Shown here: positions 46,607 to 54,929 of the stretch, in pieces | Numbering within the stretch: the first letter of the stretch is position 1 | Layout of the letters: each line of letters begins with the position of its first letter | Notes under the pieces: model-generated | Told to the model about the DNA's origin: nothing | The model's input: only the letters and a program-made list of their open reading frames with translations | The model's database searches: none | Program-made: the position numbers and the translations under genes | Origin: Clostridium beijerinckii HUN142 | GTDB lineage: Bacteria; Bacillota; Clostridia; Clostridiales; Clostridiaceae | Length of the DNA: 64,000 nucleotides | Reading direction: 5' to 3' | Assembly: GCF_000621745.1 (NCBI RefSeq) | Contig: NZ_KK211335.1 | Span: 14,490 to 78,489, forward strand

Positions 46607-47301
46607 ATTATATTTGGGAAGTGCTTCTAAAAGCAGATGAAGAAAACATTCCTAGAGAAGATATTAAGTTTGTTCAAGCTGATATTTTCAGTCCATATAT
46701 GGAAATTGCTCTTAATAATTTAAATTCAAATTCTCTTCCGGAAGATAATGTTATCGAAGTAAATGAATATTATAGATTTTACGAGATTTTTAAGGATTTG
46801 TTTAATATAAATTTTCAAGAAAGTAAAGAGTTAAGAGAGACACTTTTAGATATATTATTGCATTATTTAGGAGAACTAGACTTAAAAAGCGGATTATGTA
46901 AAACAGAAATATATAAGAAGTTTTTATATAAGGATATATTAGATAACGTGTTTGGAGAAAAATTAAAGAAAAATATAATTTATTTTAATAAAGATGAAGT
47001 AGATGTTTTATTGAATGGTTTTATGACATTGTATAAAACAGGAACATCAATTCAATTGTTTAAGAAGATTTTTAAGGAAATATTCAAAAAAAGCATAATT
47101 TACTCCAGCAAGGAAAAGCCTAAAAATATTTATATTTATCTAGATGAAATAAAAAAAGTAGAGCTTGAAAATAAAGTTAGTTCTATAGTAGATACATTTT
47201 TACCAATAAATATGAAGCCATTAATATTTTGGGATAAGCATTTTGGGATTATTGGACTTAATGACACTATGAAAATCAATGAGGCAGTTATGGTTGAATA
47301 A
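46603..47301 (+). CDS. unknown protein, candidate baseplate component (2)
   Basis: 232 residues. The C-terminal part (IYIYLDEIKKVELENKV, then DTFLPINMKPLIFWDKHFG and MKINEAVMV) recalls small phage-tail/baseplate proteins that end in a conserved strand-turn region such as tail protein I, but the match is weak and by eye. It starts inside the stop of the previous gene (ATGA overlap). No signal or membrane segments. Confidence 0.55.
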   Translation: MNYIWEVLLKADEENIPREDIKFVQADIFSPYMEIALNNLNSNSLPEDNVIEVNEYYRFYEIFKDLFNINFQESKELRETLLDILLHYLGELDLKSGLCKTEIYKKFLYKDILDNVFGEKLKKNIIYFNKDEVDVLLNGFMTLYKTGTSIQLFKKIFKEIFKKSIIYSSKEKPKNIYIYLDEIKKVELENKVSSIVDTFLPINMKPLIFWDKHFGIIGLNDTMKINEAVMVE

Positions 47302-47374
47302 GGTATATCAAGATAAAGACATTGATTTTAGTACATCCTAGTTTCATATGTTTTAACAGTTTAGGAGGATAAAG

Positions 47375-50005
47375 ATGAGTTTATATTCATACAAGTTGCA
47401 TAAAGGAAATGAAGAACATATTAAAAAAAGTAAGTATAAAGAAAAAAATCTAAGGCTCATGACAACTTTTCAACTAAGAGAAATATGTAATAAAGAAAAG
47501 CTGGTAAAGAGCATAATTAATCCTCTTGATAAAGAAGAACTTATAAGACTCATAATGAAATACAGAGGAGAAAAGGAAAGTAAACTCATAAAGAATTACT
47601 TAGTTGGAGGAATTGAAAGAGTTGAAAGATTTTTAAGCAGAAGTAATAAAGAAGTGATTAACAATAGATATATAGATTATCCTGGTAAGATAACTATTTA
47701 TGAAAGCTTAGCTCTTGAAATTTATGATAATTATATTTTAAGAAGCAGCGAAAAGTTAGAAGAAGGCAATGTTCTTTTAGTTGATAGCAATTATAAGATT
47801 TGCACCATATTTAATGTTAAAAAATTGGTACAGAATAATAAAGAAGAGTATTACCTAATTAAAGGTGAATCTATAGAGGCAAGAGAATCTGAAAGTAAGC
47901 ATTATAGTCTTTTATTTTTTTCAGAAAAAGATTCAGAGATTATTTATGATACTTATGAGGGAGATAATATAGAAGTCGATTATAATATAAAGTTTACGTC
48001 TTTGCCTATATTACAGTTTGAAGTAAAACCATTAAAAGAGACAAAAATGCCGCTTGCAATTGATTTTGGAACATCAAATACAACTGCTGGTATTTATATA
48101 GATAAAGAGATATTTCCAGGCTTAAATGAAAATTTAACTGATAATCGGGAATATGCAGATTACGAAAATGATAAAGTAAAATTCGTAAAAATAATAAATG
48201 AGAGCAAAGAAGATTTAGAAATAACACCACTTATACCAAGTATTGTAGGTGTTAAGAATATAAAAGAAGATGAAATAGAATACGCTTTTGGGCATGATGC
48301 AATGCTTGAGGCAAGAAGAAGATATGTGGATGATGGGATGAGTCTTTTTTATGACATAAAGAGGTGGATAAGTGACTTTGAAAAAAGTGAAAAAGTAATT
48401 GATGTAAAGAATAAAACTACCTTTATAAAAAGAAAAGACATTATAAAAGCATATCTAGAATACATTATATCTTTAGCACAGCAGAGATTTAAATGTAAGT
48501 TTAAAAATATCTATATATCCTGCCCATCAAAGCAAAAATATAAATTCCATACATTATTTAAAGATGTTTTAAGTGACTATACCGTTGAAAGTTCAAACAT
48601 ATTAGAAGAAAGTGCAGCTGTACTGTATAACACTATTTCAGATTTGATTGAAAAGAAGAAATATGTTCAAGGCGAATGGTATAAAGCTTTAATTATAGAT
48701 TGTGGAGGGGGAACTACTGATCTTACTGGCTGTAGCTTTAGCATATCAAATAGCAGAGTCTCTTATAGATTAGATATAGAAACCTCCTATGAAAATGGAG
48801 ATACGGACTTTGGCGGAAATAATCTTACTTTTAGAATATTGCAGTTAATAAAAATATTAATGGCAAATGCTTTAAGTAATTCTAAGAGTGAATTAAAAAA
48901 AGCAATAATAGATGAATTTAACATAGATATATTTAGATTCATAGATAAATCTGGAATTAATGAATTATACGAAACTTTAAATGAAGAATACGAAAAGGCA
49001 GAAGGAGTAATTCCAACAAAATTTCAGCTATATGAAACAAGAAGTAAAGAAGATTACTGTAAGGTGAGAAGTAATTACTATTTCTTATTTGATCTAGCAG
49101 AAGAGGTAAAGAAATTATTCTTTTCTAATCCAGATATTTTAAAGGTTTTATTAACGTCTAAGGAAGAGACAAGTTTAGATGAAAATATAATAAATTTTGA
49201 TAAATGGAAATTATCTTACATTAACAAAGGAACTCTACAGGTGGTAAAGGAAGCTCCAAGTATAACTCTTAGTATCTATGAAATTGAAACCTTAATAAAA
49301 GGTGATGTTTATAACATAATAAAGAAATTTTTAGAAAAGTTATATGAAAATGATGAGTTATACGATTATTCCCTAATCAAATTAACAGGGCAATCATGTA
49401 AGGTGGATATATTTAGAGATGCACTAAAAGAATTTATACCTGGAAAAATAATTGAAATAAATAAGAGCAAAAAGGAAGTTAAAGAAGAGTATGAATTAAA
49501 ATTATCCTGTCTTAAAGGAGCTCTAAAATATCTATATGATAAAAATTTTGGTTATGCAGATATAAATATAGAAAGTAAAAAGCCTACTCTTCCATATTTA
49601 TTAACAGCCTACACTCATGCTGGAGAGCAAAAAACACTAATTAAAGGTAGGGAAATAAATAAAGGGTTTATTTCTAGGTTCATGGATAGGATTCTACTTA
49701 AATTATATTTAAAAGATAGCAATGATAATGTGAAATACGAATACAATTATCAATTTAATGAGGAAGAATTAGAAAAGACAAACGCAAGGAAAATAGGAGA
49801 AAGATATCCAAATATAAATCAGCACGAAACAGATAATATAGAAAATAATGAAGTGAAATTCTTTGTATGGGAAGAAGAAGAGCTATGGGGATTTTATGTA
49901 TTAGCTATTTTAAGAAAAGAAGAGGAACTTTATATAGGGCAAGAAAAGTTCTTCTACTTTGAAAATGATAGATGGGAGAGAAACTTCTTTGATGGACTTA
50001 AATAA
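47375..50005 (+). CDS. Hsp70/actin-fold ATPase of the injection system
   Basis: 876 residues, longer than DnaK. Residues about 25-65 look like a SAP/Rho-N-type helical domain (MTTFQLREICNKEK). The actin-fold ATPase begins with IDFGTSNTTAGIY (phosphate 1, Asp230), has IDCGGGTTDLTG (phosphate 2, Asp442) and LTGQSCKVDIFRDAL (adenosine region). The usual DnaK peptide-binding domain is not evident; the C-terminal about 150 residues are beta-rich and unknown. With the J-protein at 40757 it may assemble or recycle the apparatus, a role ClpV has in type VI systems (inference). Confidence 0.8.
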   Translation: MSLYSYKLHKGNEEHIKKSKYKEKNLRLMTTFQLREICNKEKLVKSIINPLDKEELIRLIMKYRGEKESKLIKNYLVGGIERVERFLSRSNKEVINNRYIDYPGKITIYESLALEIYDNYILRSSEKLEEGNVLLVDSNYKICTIFNVKKLVQNNKEEYYLIKGESIEARESESKHYSLLFFSEKDSEIIYDTYEGDNIEVDYNIKFTSLPILQFEVKPLKETKMPLAIDFGTSNTTAGIYIDKEIFPGLNENLTDNREYADYENDKVKFVKIINESKEDLEITPLIPSIVGVKNIKEDEIEYAFGHDAMLEARRRYVDDGMSLFYDIKRWISDFEKSEKVIDVKNKTTFIKRKDIIKAYLEYIISLAQQRFKCKFKNIYISCPSKQKYKFHTLFKDVLSDYTVESSNILEESAAVLYNTISDLIEKKKYVQGEWYKALIIDCGGGTTDLTGCSFSISNSRVSYRLDIETSYENGDTDFGGNNLTFRILQLIKILMANALSNSKSELKKAIIDEFNIDIFRFIDKSGINELYETLNEEYEKAEGVIPTKFQLYETRSKEDYCKVRSNYYFLFDLAEEVKKLFFSNPDILKVLLTSKEETSLDENIINFDKWKLSYINKGTLQVVKEAPSITLSIYEIETLIKGDVYNIIKKFLEKLYENDELYDYSLIKLTGQSCKVDIFRDALKEFIPGKIIEINKSKKEVKEEYELKLSCLKGALKYLYDKNFGYADINIESKKPTLPYLLTAYTHAGEQKTLIKGREINKGFISRFMDRILLKLYLKDSNDNVKYEYNYQFNEEELEKTNARKIGERYPNINQHETDNIENNEVKFFVWEEEELWGFYVLAILRKEEELYIGQEKFFYFENDRWERNFFDGLK

Positions 50006-50022
50006 GTTCAGGTGAAAATACC

Positions 50023-50208
50023 GAAATCAAATACATTGTTCTTCCGCAGGACTATGAAAATATCGCTGAAAGCACTAAATGGAAGCTTGCACCTAGATTA
50101 GCATGCTCCTACTTTCAGTATGACAAGCTAATCTAGAACAAGCTTCCATTAACTGCTTTTGGCAGTGATATTTTCAAATGCCTGCTCCAGAAAAATGTAT
50201 CTGATTTC
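50023..50208 (+). repeat. large palindrome family, copy E
   Basis: 186 bp. The outer arms GAAATCAAATACAT and ATGTATCTGATTTC pair at 13 of 14 positions. Inner GAAAATATC pairs with GATATTTTC, and GGAAGCTTG with CAAGCTTCC. The half facing left matches copy A. Confidence 0.82.
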
Positions 50209-50214
50209 TTAAAT

Positions 50215-50246
50215 ATTCTGAAGAATATATATTCTTCAGAATTTTA
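50215..50246. terminator. 28-bp palindromic terminator
   Basis: ATTCTGAAGAATAT followed by its exact inverse, then TTTA. Confidence 0.7.
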
Positions 50247-50468
50247 GAAGTTAAGAATATAAGAATATAAGAATATCTGAGAAAATTTGACTCAAATGTG
50301 TTTGGTGGGTATTTACAGAGTAAGCGACGATCATCAAATCATAAGTAGATTGAGTGAAAGTCCTGCTAACCGGATACAAAATTTAAAGAATAACTTTTAG
50401 GTTATTTGTCTAAGAACTTGCTTGTAAGATATGGATTGTGAGAGTTGGATGAAAAGGAGGGAAGAAAG

Positions 50469-51248
50469 GTGTTTCAAAATAATTATCCGCTTTTTAATAG
50501 CGGACGACTTTTAAAAATAGAGATGCTGGAGGAGCTTAGAAATTTTCCGAGGGGATTTTTTGATGCAAGGATTAAGGGATATTCTAATGGAATAATCTGC
50601 GGATGCGAGATAGAGGTTTCTGATAACTACATAAAGATATTGGAAGGAATAATAAAATATCAAGATTTGATTTATCTTTTAAAAGAAGATATCAAGGTTG
50701 AATATACCTGTAATAATAAGCTTATGCTTTTAAAAATAAAATTTTTACCTGAAATACAAGATAGTGATTTTAAAATGAATTCAACAGAAGTCTATTTAGA
50801 TGAAAAGTTAGATATTAAAGAAAATGAGATTGAAATTTGCAGGTTTAAATTAAGAGCGGGTGCAAAGCTTAGAACAGACCATACAGATTTTATTGATTTA
50901 AGTACGGAATACGATACGGTAAATACAATATATGCTCCTTACGCAGCTTACGGAAGTAGCAGCTTAAGTCCTGAAATTTTAAGAAGATTTGGAAGAGAAT
51001 TATTAGAGTGTAATTTAAGCGAAGCTTGGGATATATCCTTTGCAATGATGTGTGTTCAGAGCAAGGATGCCCTTCAAAAAGAAATAATAATAAGTTATCT
51101 GGTAAACAAACTAGATATTGAAGTGAAAGATTATAACAATGAGGATTTATACTTGTACCTTTCAGAAGTATTAAGAAATGCTAAAGATGGAGCAAAAGGT
51201 AATGGGCGCAGAGGTAATGGCAGATTCAAAAAGATACTGATTGATTAA
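50469..51248 (+). CDS. unknown protein of the spike module, candidate baseplate/TssK-like
   Basis: 259 residues from GTG 50469, which has AAAGGAGGGA upstream; a TTG at 50445 precedes the ribosome site. The N-terminal half (GFFDARIKGYSNGIICGCEIEV, then ILEGIIKYQDLIYLL) has a repeated short-strand layout like baseplate adaptor shells. The second half is helical and ends in GNGRRGNGRFKKI. I cannot name a family. It lies directly before the DcrB-like and VgrG genes. Confidence 0.6.
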   Translation: MFQNNYPLFNSGRLLKIEMLEELRNFPRGFFDARIKGYSNGIICGCEIEVSDNYIKILEGIIKYQDLIYLLKEDIKVEYTCNNKLMLLKIKFLPEIQDSDFKMNSTEVYLDEKLDIKENEIEICRFKLRAGAKLRTDHTDFIDLSTEYDTVNTIYAPYAAYGSSSLSPEILRRFGRELLECNLSEAWDISFAMMCVQSKDALQKEIIISYLVNKLDIEVKDYNNEDLYLYLSEVLRNAKDGAKGNGRRGNGRFKKILID

Positions 51249-51273
51249 TTGATATTCAAGGAGGAAGAGGAGA

Positions 51274-51864
51274 ATGGAGAAAATGGTTGATGAGAAGATT
51301 TTAGAATATATAAATGCAGCAGAAAAGAAGGAAGCTCAAAAGGATATCTCCAATGGAGCAATAAAAATTGGACAGAGATACTATGAGTTTGAAGAAACGG
51401 AATTTTTTGAAGGTAAGTTAAAAATGTATATTCCAAAAGATTTTCAAGATATGCCATTGGAAGCAAGAAAATTTAAATATCCATCAGAAAATAGACCTGA
51501 AATAATAAAATGTAATGAAGATGGAAGTATAGCAGTAACTTTTAAATTAATAGAGAGTATTTTAACGGAAGAATATGTAGAACAGCTTAGGGATATGATG
51601 AAAGCAATTAATAAGAGACTTAATCCAGCTAACATATATTTTGATGAAGAAATTTTAGAAGTAGATGGAAAGAATATAGGATACTTTGATTTTAAAAGTT
51701 CTGCTATAGATGATTTTTTATATAATTATATGTTTTTTTTATCTCTTGAAGGAAAAACAGTAATTGGAACTTTTAGCTGTATTTTTAGCGATTATGCTGA
51801 ATGGAAAGATATTATAATGCAAATGGTTAACACTATAAGAATAAAAAAAGAAGAAAATAATTAA
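51274..51864 (+). CDS. DcrB/EagR-like protein, candidate effector chaperone
   Basis: 196 residues. After a helical N-terminus, residues about 30-190 show the pattern of DcrB/DUF1795 proteins: a short strand (YEFEETEFFEGKLKMYIPKDF), alternating strands, then GTFSCIFSDYAEWKDIIMQMVNTIRI as the final helix. In type VI systems DUF1795 (EagR) proteins shield the transmembrane helices of effectors next to VgrG. The second VgrG here has such hydrophobic helices. The fold call is by pattern only. Confidence 0.55.
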   Translation: MEKMVDEKILEYINAAEKKEAQKDISNGAIKIGQRYYEFEETEFFEGKLKMYIPKDFQDMPLEARKFKYPSENRPEIIKCNEDGSIAVTFKLIESILTEEYVEQLRDMMKAINKRLNPANIYFDEEILEVDGKNIGYFDFKSSAIDDFLYNYMFFLSLEGKTVIGTFSCIFSDYAEWKDIIMQMVNTIRIKKEENN

Positions 51865-51885
51865 TTAGTTGAGGGAGATGGGAGA

Positions 51886-53298
51886 ATGAGTAACGGTTAT
51901 GTATATACTCAAGGAGATATTATAGTAGAACCTTATAAGTTTAATAAAATCTTGAATTTAAAAATAGAAAAGGAGCCTAATGAACATTCAAAGCTTCATA
52001 TAAGTGGTTTTATTTCAGCTGAGGATTCTGACAAATATGTAGAGGTCGCTAATGATGACTCATATATTAAAGTATCTGTAAAAGATGATCGAAATAATGT
52101 AAAAGATTTATTTATAGGAATGATAACTAATATAGGAATAGAATCTATAGATGATGTAAAAAAATTAGATATTGAAGCTTTAAGCTACACTTTTAAAATG
52201 GATATAGAAAGGAAGTGCCGTAGTTTTCAAGGGGAAGGTTTAACCTATAGAGAAATTTTTAATACTATAAACAGTGTTTATGGAGATATTCAAATGATAG
52301 ATTATGTTTCGGCTGGACGGACTATTGATTATATTGTAGTTCAATATAATGAAACAGATTGGGAATTTTTAAAAAGATTAGCTTCACATTTTAATGTAGC
52401 AATTATTGATGAATGCACTCTTCCAGGAATTAAGTATTCCATAGGACGTGGGGAAAGTGCGCTATACGAAATAGAAGAATATAATTATTCCATTAATAAA
52501 GGGTTAAAAGAATACAAAATCCAATCAAGTAATAACAATTATCAATTAAATGATATAGATTTAATCAGCTTCGAGGTTTCTACTCATCTTATTATAGGTC
52601 TGTATAATACGATTCATTTTAAAGATAGATATTTAAATCTTTATAAATCGGAATTAAAAATTCATAATGGTGTAATTACAAATAACTATATTTTAAGAGA
52701 TGATAATGGAATGAAAGTAAGAAAGTTGAATAATGAGAATATTGTTGGCGTTTCCATAGATGGCTATGTTATTGCTGTTTACAATGATTATGTAAGGACT
52801 TCTCTTAGAATAGATGGTTATTCTAATACAATTGACAAAACTGTATGGATGCCATATTCAACAGTATTTTCTTCACCAGATGGGACAGGGTGGTATTGTA
52901 TGCCCGAAATTGGAGATAAAATACGAGTATATTTTCCAGACAGCACAGAAAAAAATTGTTATGTAATAAGCTCAGTTAATGTAGAGTCAAGTGATTCTTC
53001 TAGACGAAGTGATCCTTCTGTAAAAAGCTTTAGTACAAAGTATGGAAAAGAAATAATAATGAGACCGGGAGGTATAGATATTATTTCAGGAGGAAATTCT
53101 ATGAGTTTAAGCGATGATGGCGGAATAGAAGTAAACAGTGGCAGCAAGATCGTACTAGAGGCTGGAGATGACATTGAAATAAATGGTGGATCAGTAAGCA
53201 TTGAAGGTGGTGGGGGAATAAATTTGTCCCAAGCTGGTGCAAACATGAGTATACAAGATAATATAACTGTAAGCGGTGGAAAGGTAAATATTCAATAA
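51886..53298 (+). CDS. VgrG-like spike protein
   Basis: 470 residues. Phage gpD-like hub domains (about 1-275), containing CRSFQGEGLTYREIF and NETDWEFLKRLASHFN, are followed by an OB-fold neck (about 285-370: GVSIDGYVIAVYNDYVRTSLRI ... MPEIGDKIRVYFPD). A gp5-type beta-helix of short repeats (GGIDIISGG, GGIEVNSGSKIVLEAGDDIEING) forms the needle. There is no effector extension. It would cap the tube and carry the PAAR-like tip. GGGAGATGGGAG precedes the ATG. Confidence 0.88.
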   Translation: MSNGYVYTQGDIIVEPYKFNKILNLKIEKEPNEHSKLHISGFISAEDSDKYVEVANDDSYIKVSVKDDRNNVKDLFIGMITNIGIESIDDVKKLDIEALSYTFKMDIERKCRSFQGEGLTYREIFNTINSVYGDIQMIDYVSAGRTIDYIVVQYNETDWEFLKRLASHFNVAIIDECTLPGIKYSIGRGESALYEIEEYNYSINKGLKEYKIQSSNNNYQLNDIDLISFEVSTHLIIGLYNTIHFKDRYLNLYKSELKIHNGVITNNYILRDDNGMKVRKLNNENIVGVSIDGYVIAVYNDYVRTSLRIDGYSNTIDKTVWMPYSTVFSSPDGTGWYCMPEIGDKIRVYFPDSTEKNCYVISSVNVESSDSSRRSDPSVKSFSTKYGKEIIMRPGGIDIISGGNSMSLSDDGGIEVNSGSKIVLEAGDDIEINGGSVSIEGGGGINLSQAGANMSIQDNITVSGGKVNIQ

Positions 53299-53322
53299 TA
53301 TATTTTATAGAGGTTCAAAAAT

Positions 53323-53934
53323 ATGATAATAAAAGTTGATAAAGAAAAAGTGCTGAAAGAGTTTGAGGAGAAATATGTAAAAAATAGATATATTAATGAG
53401 TATAAAAATATTCAAGAAAGATACAGAATAGATGGAGAGCGTATTAGAGAACATTTATTTATAAAATTTGATTCGGTCTGTAAGAAAGTAATTTTATATC
53501 AAGAAAAAGGATTAAAAGGAGAAATAGAATATATATACGTTTCATTATTAAGGACGAGCCTTATTGAAAATAAAGGAGAATATAGAATTGATTTATATGA
53601 TGAAAATTGGTTTTTAGATAAAGAAGAGTGTTCAATAAATATAAATTTAGATTTTATTTATGAGCCTTTATTTAATCATATGAAGGAACTTTCTGATAAG
53701 AAAAATGAATATGGTAGAACTATAAAGGAAATGGATATCGAAAATATAAAGTTAAGAGAGGCAAAAAACTATCATGTTTTGGCATTGGAGTTTCTGAAAA
53801 CTATAATAGAAGAATTCGTAAAAATCGATTCTTATAAAAACATAAAAAAGAAAGAAAATATAAGAATTATGGCGGGCGAATATATGGATATTACAACTAG
53901 AATATATCCTAAGAATCAAAAGAATGATGTATAA
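53323..53934 (+). CDS. hypothetical protein of the spike module
   Basis: 203 residues, highly charged, with a likely coiled coil around 125-160 (KNEYGRTIKEMDIENIKLREAKN). I recognise no family. It has a weak ribosome site (AGAGG), 24 bp after VgrG. Position between VgrG and the Imm11/PAAR genes suggests an adaptor or chaperone role. Confidence 0.6.
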   Translation: MIIKVDKEKVLKEFEEKYVKNRYINEYKNIQERYRIDGERIREHLFIKFDSVCKKVILYQEKGLKGEIEYIYVSLLRTSLIENKGEYRIDLYDENWFLDKEECSININLDFIYEPLFNHMKELSDKKNEYGRTIKEMDIENIKLREAKNYHVLALEFLKTIIEEFVKIDSYKNIKKKENIRIMAGEYMDITTRIYPKNQKNDV

Positions 53935-53951
53935 AGAGGATGAAAAAAATT

Positions 53952-54479
53952 ATGGACTATTTTTTATTAAAACAAGATAAAAGATATACAAATACGCCAA
54001 AACTTATGAATGTATTTAATAAAATTGATATTAGAAATATTAACTTATTAAATGCTCATAAAATTGAAGATATGATTATATTTAATATAAAGTGTAATGA
54101 AGAAACTGAATTCTTAGATATTTTAGATACTCAACTATTTCTCATATCAGAAGATATGAAGAAAATAATAGAAAAGTATAATGTAGATATTATATTTAAA
54201 ATTATTCCACTTATAGATTTATCTCATGAAAGGCAGGAAAATTATTATTTACCAATAATTGAAGAATTAAATTGCTTAAGTGAAAAATCGGAATTTAATT
54301 TATATAGGACCGAAATTAAAAAAATTATATTAAATAGTGAAAAAATAAAAGGGAAAAAGATTTTTAAAATAAAAGAAAGTTCAAAGACATTAATAGTAGT
54401 AAGGTTAGATGTTGCTGAAAGTTTACTTAGAAGAGAATATAAAGGAATATATTTAGAAAGATTAGAAATTGAAGATTGA
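53952..54479 (+). CDS. Imm11/DUF1629-like protein
   Basis: 175 residues. The pattern MDYFLLKQDKRYTNTPKL, NAHKIEDMIIFNIK, DILDTQLFLISEDMKKIIE and a final helix-strand unit matches small DUF1629 (Imm11-type) proteins found by polymorphic toxins and VgrG/PAAR genes. ATG 53952 is preferred because AAAGAGGA lies upstream; the ATG at 53940 overlaps it. It could be an immunity protein whose toxin partner is not in view, or a spike accessory protein. Confidence 0.65.
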   Translation: MDYFLLKQDKRYTNTPKLMNVFNKIDIRNINLLNAHKIEDMIIFNIKCNEETEFLDILDTQLFLISEDMKKIIEKYNVDIIFKIIPLIDLSHERQENYYLPIIEELNCLSEKSEFNLYRTEIKKIILNSEKIKGKKIFKIKESSKTLIVVRLDVAESLLRREYKGIYLERLEIED

Positions 54480-54504
54480 GTAAATAAAATAGGAGATGAT
54501 AAGT

Positions 54505-54894
54505 GTGGCAGATAATATTGCTTATGTAGTTAGAGGAGCTAGAATGAAATGTGATAAAGGTACTCACACAAGAAAGATAAATCTTCCTGTAAGTCATGGA
54601 ACATATGCAAATAAAAACCCTATGATGAATAAAGGAGATATGGTAGTAGATAAGAATATTAGTTATTTTGGAGTATGTAACGGAGACTGTCCGTCTAATG
54701 GTGCTGATATTGCATTAGTAACAGAAACTGGAGGAATAGTTACAGGGAAAAAATGTCAAGTGAAAACATTAAACGATTGGATAAATGCTAAAGAAGATAC
54801 TCTAGTTGAAGGAAAAGCTGCATTGACAGAAAAGTCAATATTAGTATGTGCATATGGTGGACAGATAAAATTTGTTGCCAATGGTCAAAAATAA
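54505..54894 (+). CDS. PAAR-like DUF4280 spike-tip protein
   Basis: 129 residues from GTG 54505 (AGGAG nine bases upstream; ATG 54496 abuts the site). Cys-containing DUF4280 pattern: GARMKCDKGTHTRKINLPVSHG, then YFGVCNGDCPSNGADIA and SILVCAYGGQIKFV. DUF4280 proteins are PAAR-like beta-cones that sit on VgrG. It lies between the two VgrG genes, 35 bp before the effector-bearing one. Confidence 0.82.
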   Translation: MADNIAYVVRGARMKCDKGTHTRKINLPVSHGTYANKNPMMNKGDMVVDKNISYFGVCNGDCPSNGADIALVTETGGIVTGKKCQVKTLNDWINAKEDTLVEGKAALTEKSILVCAYGGQIKFVANGQK

Positions 54895-54929
54895 AGAATA
54901 AATTTAGAGTGTGAGCAGGAGGTAAATAT

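Larger units (their letters stand above)
50006..50468. other. 463-bp region between the ATPase and spike modules
   Basis: Contains palindrome copy E, a perfect terminator palindrome (50215-50242), three tandem copies of AAGAATAT (50253-50277) and a patch at 50290-50380 with weak similarity to the ACTTATACCC element (CCTGCTAACCGGATAC). No gene. Confidence 0.6.

Noticed and set aside
50253-50277. Triple AAGAATAT tandem repeat as a replication or plasmid iteron
   Set aside because: Only three short A/T-rich units with no initiator gene nearby.
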